Assembly: GCF_964253025.1 (NCBI RefSeq)
Contig: NZ_CAXUQC020000001.1
Location: 1,984,001-2,048,000, forward strand
DNA from: Rhizobacter sp964253025
GTDB taxonomy: Bacteria; Pseudomonadota; Gammaproteobacteria; Burkholderiales; Burkholderiaceae_C
Direction: 5' to 3'
DNA length: 64,000 nucleotides
The notes beneath the pieces are model-generated. The model searched no databases. It was not told the DNA's origin and worked only from the letters and a program-made list of their open reading frames with translations. Every line of letters starts with the position of its first letter. Positions within the stretch are counted from its first letter, which is position 1. This document shows positions 46,482 through 54,500 of this stretch, one piece after another. A program made the translations under genes and the position numbers.

Positions 46482-49157
46482 ATGAGCGTCCGCCACCTCG
46501 ACCGCCTGCTAGAGCCCCGATCCGTCGCCGTCATCGGCGCCTCCAACCGCGCGGGCACCGTCGGCTCGACGGTCTGGCGCAACCTCCGGTCCGGCCGCTT
46601 TGCCGGACCAGTCTATGCCGTCAACCCCCAGCACCGGCTCATCGACGGCGACGCTGCGTTCGCCCGCGTGGGCGACCTGCCACAGCCGCCTGACCTGGCC
46701 GTGCTGTGCACGCCGCCCGCGACACTGCCCGGTCTCATTGCCGAGCTGGGCGCGGCCGGCACCCGCGCCGCGGTCATCATGACAGCGGGGCTCACGGCCG
46801 CCCAGAAGCAGGCCGTGCTCGACGCGGCCCGCCCTCACCTGCTGCGGGTGCTCGGGCCCAACTGTCTGGGCCTGCTCACGCCGAGGCTGGGGCTCAACGC
46901 GAGCTTCTCTCACACCGACGCGCTGGACGGGGAACTGGCATTCATCTCGCAATCGGGCGCGCTCGTGACCGCGGTGCTCGACTGGGCGAAGAGCCGCCAC
47001 ATCGGCTTCTCACACCTGCTGTCCATTGGCGAACACGCCGACGTCGACTTCGGTGACCTGCTCGACCACCTGGCGAGCGACTCCCGCACCCGCTCCATCC
47101 TGCTCTACATCGAGTCCATCGACGCGACGCCGAAGTTCATGTCGGCCGCACGCGCTGCGGCACGCAACAAGCCGGTGATCGTCGTCAAGGCAGGCCGTGC
47201 CGGCAATGGGGTGAAGGCGGCGGCGTCGCACACCGGCGCCATGGCGGGCTCCGACATCGTGATGGATGCGGCGATCCGCCGCGCCGGCATGCTGCGCGTC
47301 GACACGCTGCAGGAGCTGTTCATGGCGGCCGAGACGCTGACGCGCATGGGGTCCAACCAGGACGACCTGCTGACCATCATGACCAATGGTGGTGGCGCCG
47401 GCGTGATGGCGGCCGACTACGCCGCCATGGCGGGCCTGCCCCTGGCCGAGCTGTCCGAGCCCTTGCGGGAGCACCTCGACACGCTGTTGCCCGGCACGTG
47501 GTCCGGTGCCAACCCGGTGGACATGATCGGCGACGCGCCGGTCGACCGCTACACCGGCACCTTGCAGGCGCTGCTCGAGACACCCGACACCGGTGCGGTG
47601 CTGTTCCTTCATGCACCGACCGCGATCGTGCACAGCCAGGACATCGCGCGGGCCTGCGCCGCGATCGCCCGCCAGCACCCGGGCCGCGTGATGGCCGCGT
47701 GGCTGGGCGGTGAAACCATGAATGAGGCGCGCCGCGTCTTCGAGGAGGCCGGCGTGGCCGACTACGCGACGCCCGAGGAGGCCGTGCGCGCTTTCGGCAT
47801 GCTGCGCACCTACCGCCACAACCAGGCGATGCTGCTCGAGACCCCCACGGCCAGCGAGACGGCGCCGCCGGACACTGCCCGGGCCCAGGCCGTCATCGCC
47901 CGCGCGCTGGCCGAAGGCCGTGACATGCTCAACGAGCACGAGGCCAAGGCGCTGCTCGAGGCCTACGGCATTCCGGTCGTCCGCACGGTGGCGGTCCCGG
48001 CCGATCCGGCGCTGGCGGTGCAGGCGGCCGATGACATCGGGTATCCGGTCGCCCTCAAGATCGTTTCTCAGCAGATCAGCCACAAGTCCGATGCGGGTGG
48101 CGTCAAGCTCAACCTGGCCGACGCCGATGCCGTGCGTGACGCCGCCAGCACCATGCTCAGCCGCATCGCCGTGGCCCGTCCGGATGCGACGCTCGAAGGC
48201 TTCACGGTGCAGACGATGGCGGTGCGGCCGCTGGCCCAGGAGCTCATCCTCGGCACCAGCGTCGACCCGGTGTTCGGGCCCGTGCTGCTGTTCGGACAGG
48301 GCGGCACGGCGGTCGAAGTGGTGGCCGACCGGGTGATCGGCCTGCCGCCGCTCAACCGCGTGCTGGCGCGCGACCTGATATCGCGGACGCGCGTCTCTCG
48401 CCTGCTCGCCGGTTTTCGCGACCACCCGCCGGCACGCATGGACGCCATCACCGACGCGCTCGTCGCGCTGTCGCGCATGCTCGCCGACCTGCCCGAACTG
48501 GCCGAACTCGACATCAACCCGCTGTGGGCCGACCACCAGGGCGTGCTGGCGCTGGATGCACGGGTGCGCGTCAGCGCCGCGGCGCCGGGCGGCGCGGCAC
48601 ATTTCGCCATCGCACCCTACCCCGCGGAGCTGGCCGAGACGGTCCAATGGAACGGCGAATCGCTGTTGCTCAGGCCCATCCGGCCCGAGGACTATCCGCA
48701 GCATCGTGCCTTCATCGATGCGCTGGATACCCAGGACCTGCGCCTGCGCTTCTTCAGCACCCAACGGGAGTTGCCGCGCAGCGAACTGGCGCGCCTGACC
48801 CAGATCGACTATGCACGCGAGATGGCCTTCATCGCGGTGCGAACGGTCTCCGGCGAGTCCCCGCAGACCATCGGTGTCGTGCGCGCGGTGGCCGACCCCG
48901 ACAACGTCGACGCCGAGTTCGCCATCCTCGTGCGTTCGGACCTGAAGGGACGCGGCCTGGGACAAATGCTCATGCGCAAGATGATCGACTACCTTCGCGC
49001 ACGCGGCACGCAGCGCATCGTCGCCGAGATCCAGCGCGAGAACACGGCGATGCAGGAACTGGCCCGGACCAACGGCTTCACGGTCGATGCGCAGCGCAGC
49101 GATGCAGCCTCCGAGCGCTTCGTGCTCGAACTTCGCGCCCCATCCTCCACGCGTTGA
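46482..49157 (+). CDS. ADP-forming acyl-CoA synthetase fused to GNAT acetyltransferase (Pat/YfiQ-like)
   Basis: 891 residues. The CoA-binding Rossmann domain is near the N-terminus (SVAVIGASNRAGTVGSTVW). Ligase domains follow, including KAAASHTGAMAGSDI with His250 at the site of the catalytic phospho-histidine. An ATP-grasp part (NEHEAKALLEAYGIPVVRTV) precedes the GNAT domain from about residue 725 (LLLRPIRPEDYPQHRAF; Ac-CoA loop LKGRGLGQMLMRKMIDY). The layout is that of Pat/YfiQ lysine acetyltransferases. In Salmonella Pat the ligase His is lost, whereas here it is kept, so it may still make acetyl-CoA or ATP at low oxygen. A strong FNR-type promoter precedes it. Confidence 0.92.
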   Translation: MSVRHLDRLLEPRSVAVIGASNRAGTVGSTVWRNLRSGRFAGPVYAVNPQHRLIDGDAAFARVGDLPQPPDLAVLCTPPATLPGLIAELGAAGTRAAVIMTAGLTAAQKQAVLDAARPHLLRVLGPNCLGLLTPRLGLNASFSHTDALDGELAFISQSGALVTAVLDWAKSRHIGFSHLLSIGEHADVDFGDLLDHLASDSRTRSILLYIESIDATPKFMSAARAAARNKPVIVVKAGRAGNGVKAAASHTGAMAGSDIVMDAAIRRAGMLRVDTLQELFMAAETLTRMGSNQDDLLTIMTNGGGAGVMAADYAAMAGLPLAELSEPLREHLDTLLPGTWSGANPVDMIGDAPVDRYTGTLQALLETPDTGAVLFLHAPTAIVHSQDIARACAAIARQHPGRVMAAWLGGETMNEARRVFEEAGVADYATPEEAVRAFGMLRTYRHNQAMLLETPTASETAPPDTARAQAVIARALAEGRDMLNEHEAKALLEAYGIPVVRTVAVPADPALAVQAADDIGYPVALKIVSQQISHKSDAGGVKLNLADADAVRDAASTMLSRIAVARPDATLEGFTVQTMAVRPLAQELILGTSVDPVFGPVLLFGQGGTAVEVVADRVIGLPPLNRVLARDLISRTRVSRLLAGFRDHPPARMDAITDALVALSRMLADLPELAELDINPLWADHQGVLALDARVRVSAAAPGGAAHFAIAPYPAELAETVQWNGESLLLRPIRPEDYPQHRAFIDALDTQDLRLRFFSTQRELPRSELARLTQIDYAREMAFIAVRTVSGESPQTIGVVRAVADPDNVDAEFAILVRSDLKGRGLGQMLMRKMIDYLRARGTQRIVAEIQRENTAMQELARTNGFTVDAQRSDAASERFVLELRAPSSTR

Positions 49158-49314
49158 AAGCGGCCTCGGGCAACGGACGCCCTGGCGCCACGCTCAGCCC
49201 GTGCGCCGGGCGGCCTGCTGCTCCAGCGCCTGCTGGCAAGGCGCGCAGCGGCGGGCCGCCGGCTCGCATGATCACCCTCGAGGCCCGCGCCCCGGTCGTT
49301 CCGATGCCCGGGAC

Positions 49315-49355
49315 GTGATCCGCCTCAAGGCGTGCGCCCGCGACCTCGGTAGATT
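49315..49355 (+). promoter_or_regulatory. FNR-type promoter of tandem Usp gene
   Basis: GTGATCCGCCTCAA at 49315-49328 (degenerate) with a good TAGATT -10 at 49350-49355 (28.5 bp from the centre), predicting a start near 49363 and a 23-bp leader. Confidence 0.6.
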
Positions 49356-49385
49356 CCCGAATGAGCCTCACTGCAACGCCACGAC

Positions 49386-50228
49386 ATGTACGCGCTGAAA
49401 TCGATCATCGTCCACCTTGACGGCACCGAGCGCGCTGCCGAGCGCCTGGTGCTTGCCCGCGACCTCGCCCAGGCCCACCGCGCGGAATTGCGCAGCGTGC
49501 TGGCCATCGATCGGCGCTTCATGCCGTTGCCGGTGCCCGTAGCCGGCGAGCTGCCGGATGCCCCCTTGCTGGAGGAACCTGACCCTCGCCACATCGAACG
49601 CGCCCGGGCCGCTTTCGAGCGCCACATCGGTGGTGGCCCGCTGCGTCCCGGGCTGGAGGTGGCCGACGAGGGGTCCGCCCTGGCGGCCATGGTCCGGCGC
49701 GCCCGCCTGACCGACCTCGTGGTGTTCGGCCGGCCCGACCCGGGCGACCCGGCCAACGCGGACGTGCCGGCCGGTCTCGCGGCGTCGGTCATCGTGGCCT
49801 CGGGAACCCCGGGACTGGTATTGCCTCACGCCGTCCCGGCCGTGGCGGAACCCGAAACCGTGCTCCTGGCCTGGAACGACACCCGCGAGGCCGCCCGCGC
49901 GCTGGCCTCGGCCCTTCCGATGCTGGCACGCGCCCGCTGCGTGCATGTGGCCACCGCGCGCGGCGTTCCGCATGGCGCGGTTGGCGAGCCTGCCGCCAAG
50001 GCCGTGGCCGCCTACCTGCGCACCCACGGCATCCTGGCGGTGGAGACGCACCCTGACGTGCCGGTCCAGGACGCGGGCGGTGCGCTGCTGTCCATGGCCG
50101 CGGATGTCGGTGCCGACCTCCTCGTGATGGGCTGCCATGGCCGCGGCCCGGCCGCGGAGCGGGTCCTTGGCGGGGCCACGAAAACCGTGCTGGACGCCAT
50201 GACGCTGCCGGTCTGGATGGCGCACTGA
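49386..50228 (+). CDS. tandem-domain universal stress protein
   Basis: 280 residues. The first Usp half begins MYALKSIIVHLDGTERAAER; the second begins near residue 155 (PETVLLAWNDTREAARALAS) and carries MGCHGRGPAAERVLGGATKT. It is paralogous to the 280-residue proteins at 42600 and 60705. Convergent with a single-domain Usp gene 27 bp downstream, so two stress proteins face each other. Confidence 0.88.
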   Translation: MYALKSIIVHLDGTERAAERLVLARDLAQAHRAELRSVLAIDRRFMPLPVPVAGELPDAPLLEEPDPRHIERARAAFERHIGGGPLRPGLEVADEGSALAAMVRRARLTDLVVFGRPDPGDPANADVPAGLAASVIVASGTPGLVLPHAVPAVAEPETVLLAWNDTREAARALASALPMLARARCVHVATARGVPHGAVGEPAAKAVAAYLRTHGILAVETHPDVPVQDAGGALLSMAADVGADLLVMGCHGRGPAAERVLGGATKTVLDAMTLPVWMAH

Positions 50229-50255
50229 GCGCCCTCGCCCGCCACGCCCGGAGAG

Positions 50256-50678
50256 TCAACGCACGAGCAGCACCGGCACTTTGGTGCGCGCCAGCACGCC
50301 GGTCGTCACGGACCCCAGGATGACGCTGCCGAGGGCCGAATGGCCGTGAGTCCCCATCACGATGAGGTCGTACCGGCCTTGCTCGGCCACCTTGACGATG
50401 GCGTCCACCGCGTGGTCGGCCGCATGAGCCGTCTCGACCTTCCAGCCTTGCTGGCGGGCGAACGCCTCGGTGGTGGCCAGCAGCTGCTCGGCCTGCTCGG
50501 CGTAGTACGCCTTGAGCGTCTCGCCATCGATGTAGTGGGCCGCACGCGAAGGCACCGGTGCCACCGCGGTGAACAAGGTGTAGGTGTGGCGTGGGCCCAG
50601 CATTTCATCATGCGCGGCGATGTAGGCCAGCATGCGCTTGGTGAAGTCACTGCCGTCGACGGGAACGAGGATCTTCAT
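50256..50678 (-). CDS. universal stress protein, single domain
   Basis: 140 residues from the ATG at 50678 (MKILVPVDGSDFTKRM). That start has GGAG at normal spacing, whereas the ATG at 50684 touches it. The C-terminal signature is MGTHGHSALGSVILGSVTTG then VLLVR. It is driven by a perfect FNR-type dyad 57 bp upstream. Confidence 0.9.
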   Translation of the reverse strand: MKILVPVDGSDFTKRMLAYIAAHDEMLGPRHTYTLFTAVAPVPSRAAHYIDGETLKAYYAEQAEQLLATTEAFARQQGWKVETAHAADHAVDAIVKVAEQGRYDLIVMGTHGHSALGSVILGSVTTGVLARTKVPVLLVR

Positions 50679-50706
50679 GGACATCTCCAGGTGGCGAAAT
50701 GCATGA

Positions 50707-50748
50707 ATCGTCCGTCGAGTGCCCCGCCGACGGGTTGACCTCCGTCAA
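50707..50748 (-). promoter_or_regulatory. FNR-type promoter of Usp gene
   Basis: Perfect dyad TTGAC-CTCC-GTCAA at 50735-50748. GACGAT on the minus strand (50712 down to 50707) is 29.5 bp from the centre, predicting a start near 50700, 22 bp before the ATG. Confidence 0.75.
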
Positions 50749-50774
50749 CGGGACGGGACAGGCTTCACGCCGGT

Positions 50775-52604
50775 TCAGCGCTTGTACAAGGCATCGATCC
50801 GCTCGGCAAACCGCACGGCCAGGTTGTTGCGCTTGAGCTTGAGCGTGGGGGTGACGAGCCCGCTCTCGGTCGTCCAGGGCTCCAGGGTCAACACGACCGC
50901 GCGCGGCTGCCCCGGCCGCGGGAAGCTCCGTGTGAGCTCAATTACCCGCGCCAGCACCGCGGCGCGCGCCACCTCCGACTCCAGGCTTTCGGGCAGCTGC
51001 GGGTCGAGCCCGAGCTCGGCCGACCAACGGGTCCAGGCCCGTCGCTCCAGCAGCACGACGCAGCCCACGAACGGCCGGTTGTCCCCGAACACCCAGGCCT
51101 GCTCAAAGCGCGCGTCGGCGGTGATGGCGAGCTCCACATCCACCGGCGCGACCTTCTCGCCGGTCGACGTCACGATGATCTCCTTGAGCCGGCCGAGGAT
51201 GCGGATGCGCCCGGCCTCGATGGCCGCCTGGTCACCGGTGCGCAGCCAGCCGTCCACGAAGGCTCGCTCGGTGTCTTCCGGTCGCTTCCAGTAGCCCCGC
51301 ATGACGCTCGGGCCGCGGACCTGCAGCTCCCGGTCGCCGCCGATGCGCACCTCGACGCCTGCCAAGGTGCGCCCGACGGTGGCCGGGTCGTTGTCGCCGG
51401 GCGAGTTGGCAGCCACCACCGGCGAGGTCTCGGTCATGCCGTAACCCTGGACGAGCGGAATGCCCAGGCCGAGAAAGCAGCGCGCGATGGTGGCCGACAG
51501 CGGCGCGCCGCCGCTCACGGCCACGCGCAGCCGCCCACCGAATCGCGCCTGCAGCGGACGGGCCACCACGGGCTCCAGAAGGATCCAGGCCAGCCCGTCG
51601 AGCCAGGGCGTGCCGGCTGCGCCGTCAGGCGGCAGGCCTTGCTGTCGGCGGAAGCGCCGCCAGCCCACGGCCTCTGCGCGGGCGAAGAGCCAATGCTTCA
51701 GGGGCGATGCGGCCAGCATGCCCTGCAGGGCCGCGTGCACGCGTTCGTAGATGCGAGGCACGGACACGAGCACCGTGGGGCGCACGGTGCGCAGATCCTC
51801 CTGCAACTGGGCGACCGAGCGGGCATGGGCCACGCAGCTGCCGACGGCAATGGGCAGGTAATAGCCGGCGGTCCGCTCGAAGGTGTGCGACAAGGGCAGG
51901 AAGGAGAGGAAGACGTCGCTGCTGCGAGGCGCCACCCGTTCGATCACCGACCGCACGTTCGACATCACGTTGTCGTGGGTGAGCATCACCCCCTTGGGCT
52001 TGCCCGTGGTCCCCGAGGTGTAGACGATGGCGGCCAGGTCGTCCGGGCCGGGGGCTGCCGCGGGTCCGACGGGATCGCCCCAGGCCGGCACCTCGGCCAG
52101 CCATTCGTCGATGGTTCGCACCGGCACGGGCGTGGCAGGGCCCTCGGCCTCGCTCTCGAGACTGGCCACGCAGACCAGGCGCAGCGCCGGCAGCGGCAGC
52201 CCGGTGCTGGCGATGGCGCGCCATTGCGCCTCGGTCTCGGCGACGAGCACGCTGGCGTCGCTGTCGGCCAGGATGTAGGCAATGCTCGCGGGGTTGTCGA
52301 TCGAGTGCATCGGCACCGGCACGCCGCCGAAGGCGAGCACCGCCTGGTCGATGCAGACGGCCTCCAGTCCGTTGGGCAGCAGGATGGCGACGCGGGCGCC
52401 GGCCGGAAGGTCGAGTGCCTGCAGAGCGGCCACGCGTCGCCGGACCATGCCGAGGGTCTCGGACCAGGTCACCGGGACCCAGGTGGCGCGGACGGTGTCG
52501 TGGCGAAGGTAGGCCTCGAGTGACGGTGTGGTCGCGGCCCGCCAGCGCAGGAGCTCGTCGAGTGTGCGGATCGAGGGGGGCGGAGCCAGGTCTTCCATGT
52601 GCAT
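50775..52604 (-). CDS. long-chain acyl-CoA synthetase (AMP-forming)
   Basis: 609 residues, ANL superfamily. The adenylation motif is IVYTSGTTGKPKGVMLTH. Others are VQGYGMTETSPV, the hinge GWLRTGDQAAIEAGRI with RILGRLKEII, and TLKLKRNNL near the C-terminus, whose Lys is probably catalytic. It activates fatty or aromatic acids to CoA thioesters through an acyl-AMP. The ATG at 52604 was chosen over upstream read-through; 52598 is an alternative. Its upstream region holds an FNR-type box shared with a divergent reductase gene. Confidence 0.88.
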   Translation of the reverse strand: MHMEDLAPPPSIRTLDELLRWRAATTPSLEAYLRHDTVRATWVPVTWSETLGMVRRRVAALQALDLPAGARVAILLPNGLEAVCIDQAVLAFGGVPVPMHSIDNPASIAYILADSDASVLVAETEAQWRAIASTGLPLPALRLVCVASLESEAEGPATPVPVRTIDEWLAEVPAWGDPVGPAAAPGPDDLAAIVYTSGTTGKPKGVMLTHDNVMSNVRSVIERVAPRSSDVFLSFLPLSHTFERTAGYYLPIAVGSCVAHARSVAQLQEDLRTVRPTVLVSVPRIYERVHAALQGMLAASPLKHWLFARAEAVGWRRFRRQQGLPPDGAAGTPWLDGLAWILLEPVVARPLQARFGGRLRVAVSGGAPLSATIARCFLGLGIPLVQGYGMTETSPVVAANSPGDNDPATVGRTLAGVEVRIGGDRELQVRGPSVMRGYWKRPEDTERAFVDGWLRTGDQAAIEAGRIRILGRLKEIIVTSTGEKVAPVDVELAITADARFEQAWVFGDNRPFVGCVVLLERRAWTRWSAELGLDPQLPESLESEVARAAVLARVIELTRSFPRPGQPRAVVLTLEPWTTESGLVTPTLKLKRNNLAVRFAERIDALYKR

Positions 52605-52659
52605 GGCGAGATGATGCCCCGCCCCGGCCTGTCCCCGCGGTCGGTGGGGGGTCAGCCCA

Positions 52660-52673
52660 TTGCGCCAGGTCAA
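52660..52673. promoter_or_regulatory. FNR-type box between acyl-CoA synthetase and flavodoxin-fold reductase
   Basis: TTGCG-CCAG-GTCAA. On the plus strand CACGAT (52695-52700) lies 28.5 bp from the centre and predicts a start at about 52706-52708, i.e. at the ATG of the reductase. On the minus strand no clear -10 is visible. Confidence 0.62.
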
Positions 52674-52705
52674 CTCGCGCGCGCCGATGTGCGCCACGAT
52701 GGCAC

Positions 52706-53293
52706 ATGGCTCAGCGCATCCTCGTCCTCGACGGTCACCCGGACCCCGATCCGGCCCGCTTCAACCACGCGTTGGCCGCCGCCTACGAAACAGGCGCTCG
52801 CGAGGCGGGCCACGAGGTGCGGACCATCGCCTTGTCGGCATTGGAATTTCCGTTGCTGCGCAGCAAGGCGGCGTGGGAAACGACGCCCGTCCCGGACGCG
52901 CTGCGGCCCTCGCAGGAAGCCCTGGCCTGGGCCGAACACATCGTGATCATCTTTCCGCTCTGGCTCGGCGGCATGCCGGCCCTGCTGAAGGGTTACCTCG
53001 AGCAGGTGGCCCGCCCGGGCTTCGCGGTGGCGGAGGACAGGCTCTATCCCATGGGCCGCAAGCTGCTGGCCGGCCGATCCGCGCGGCTGGTGGTGACGAT
53101 GGGCATGCCCTCCCTGGTGTACCGCTGGTACTTCCGGGCCCACAGCGTCAAGGCGCTGGAGCGGAACATCCTCGGCTTCGTCGGCATCGCGCCCATCCAC
53201 GAAACCCTGATCGGCCTCGTCGAGGGCATGGATGACGACCTGCGGGCCAAGTGGCTCGGCAAGCTTGCCACGCTCGGGCGGCGCGGCGAGTGA
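52706..53293 (+). CDS. flavodoxin-fold NAD(P)H-dependent oxidoreductase
   Basis: 195 residues of the NQO1/KefF family. The flavin-binding start is RILVLDGHPDPDPARFNHAL, with the core IIFPLWLGGMPALLKGYLEQ and RLVVTMGMPSLVYRWYF. Such enzymes reduce quinones with NAD(P)H or control KefC-type potassium efflux. The ATG at 52706 lies at the predicted transcript start of an FNR-type promoter, without a ribosome-binding site. Convergent with the exporter operon, 6 bp away. Confidence 0.87.
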   Translation: MAQRILVLDGHPDPDPARFNHALAAAYETGAREAGHEVRTIALSALEFPLLRSKAAWETTPVPDALRPSQEALAWAEHIVIIFPLWLGGMPALLKGYLEQVARPGFAVAEDRLYPMGRKLLAGRSARLVVTMGMPSLVYRWYFRAHSVKALERNILGFVGIAPIHETLIGLVEGMDDDLRAKWLGKLATLGRRGE

Positions 53294-53299
53294 AGCGGA

Positions 53300-54499
53300 T
53301 CAGACCTTGCGCGGCTTGACGCGGACCCCGTCGACCAGCGTCGCTGGTGGATAGACGATCAGCTGCGCGTCTTCCTCGACCCCTTCGGTCACCCAGGCCT
53401 GCACGCCATTGCGCCCGCCGAGGCGAACCGGCAGCAGGCGCGCGCGGTCGCCGTCCAGGCGGAAGACCGCCATGCCCTCCCCTTGCGGCCGCGGGAAGAC
53501 CGCACCCACCGGCACGAGCACCGCCTTGTCGGCCGACTGGGTGACGATGCGCACGCTGACGCGGTAGCCATCGCCCAGCGCCTGCCATTCGGCGGGCGGA
53601 CTCGTCAGATCGATGAGCACGTTCACCCGTTGTTCTTCCACGCCCAAGGCGGAGACCTTGGTGAATGCCGCAGGTTCGATTCGACGCACCCGGCCCTCCA
53701 GCACGGTGGGCCCGCCCCACCGTTCGATGAGTACCCGGCTTCCGGGGGCCGCCTTCAAGGCGTCGGTCGTCAGCAGCTCGGCGACCACTTCCATGCGGGC
53801 GGTGTCGCCCAGCTCGAGCAGCGGCGTGCCGAGCGCCACCGCCGACTCACTCGTCTGGACCACCTTCAGCACCCGACCCTCGACCGGCGAGCGCAGCGCG
53901 AAACTCCGCGCGCTGCCGGCCGAGCCCGCGGACACGACCAGGGCGGCGCGGGCCTGCTCCACATCGTGACGGGCGACATGCCTTTCTTCTCGCACGACCT
54001 GGGCGTCGCGACGGGCGGCCGCCTCGGCGAGCCGGTCGGCCTCCAGCTTGGCGGCCGAGGCGAACCCCTGCCTGGCCAGTTCCTCGGTGCGTGCGGTGTC
54101 GTGGCGGGCACGCTCGACCGCGGCCTCGGCCGCCTCGATGCGTGCGGCCACGCGCTGCACATTGGCCAAGGCGCCTTCCAGCCGGGCCTGCTGTTCTCGT
54201 CGGGTCCGTTCGTCGACCATGGGTGTCAACACCGGCGTCAGCGACGCCACCTCGGCGCCCGCCGCGATCGGGTCGCCTTCGCGCAACGCGATCCGGGCAA
54301 CGCGGCCGGCCAGCGGCGCAGAAACCACGTAGCGGTCGCGCAGCCGGGTTTTCGCGTCTTCGTCGATCGTGCTCTCGAAGCGGCCGCGAACGGCCCGCTC
54401 GGTTTCCACTTCGATCGGACGCGGCGCGAACGCCCACGCGAGGGCCCCCACCGCCACCAACCCGGCCGCCGCCAGGTATGCCCAGGTCACCCGCTTCAT
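53300..54499 (-). CDS. HlyD/MacA-like periplasmic adaptor of an ABC exporter
   Basis: 399 residues. An N-terminal anchor (WAYLAAAGLVAVGALAWAF) leads to a biotinyl-lipoyl half motif (YVVSAPLAGRVARIALREGD), a coiled-coil hairpin of about 90 residues (many Glu/Arg/Ala) and beta-barrel segments. It should link the inner-membrane permease to an outer-membrane channel. It starts 1 bp after the permease stop and is the last gene of the exporter operon. Confidence 0.88.
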   Translation of the reverse strand: MKRVTWAYLAAAGLVAVGALAWAFAPRPIEVETERAVRGRFESTIDEDAKTRLRDRYVVSAPLAGRVARIALREGDPIAAGAEVASLTPVLTPMVDERTRREQQARLEGALANVQRVAARIEAAEAAVERARHDTARTEELARQGFASAAKLEADRLAEAAARRDAQVVREERHVARHDVEQARAALVVSAGSAGSARSFALRSPVEGRVLKVVQTSESAVALGTPLLELGDTARMEVVAELLTTDALKAAPGSRVLIERWGGPTVLEGRVRRIEPAAFTKVSALGVEEQRVNVLIDLTSPPAEWQALGDGYRVSVRIVTQSADKAVLVPVGAVFPRPQGEGMAVFRLDGDRARLLPVRLGGRNGVQAWVTEGVEEDAQLIVYPPATLVDGVRVKPRKV

Positions 54500-54500
54500 G

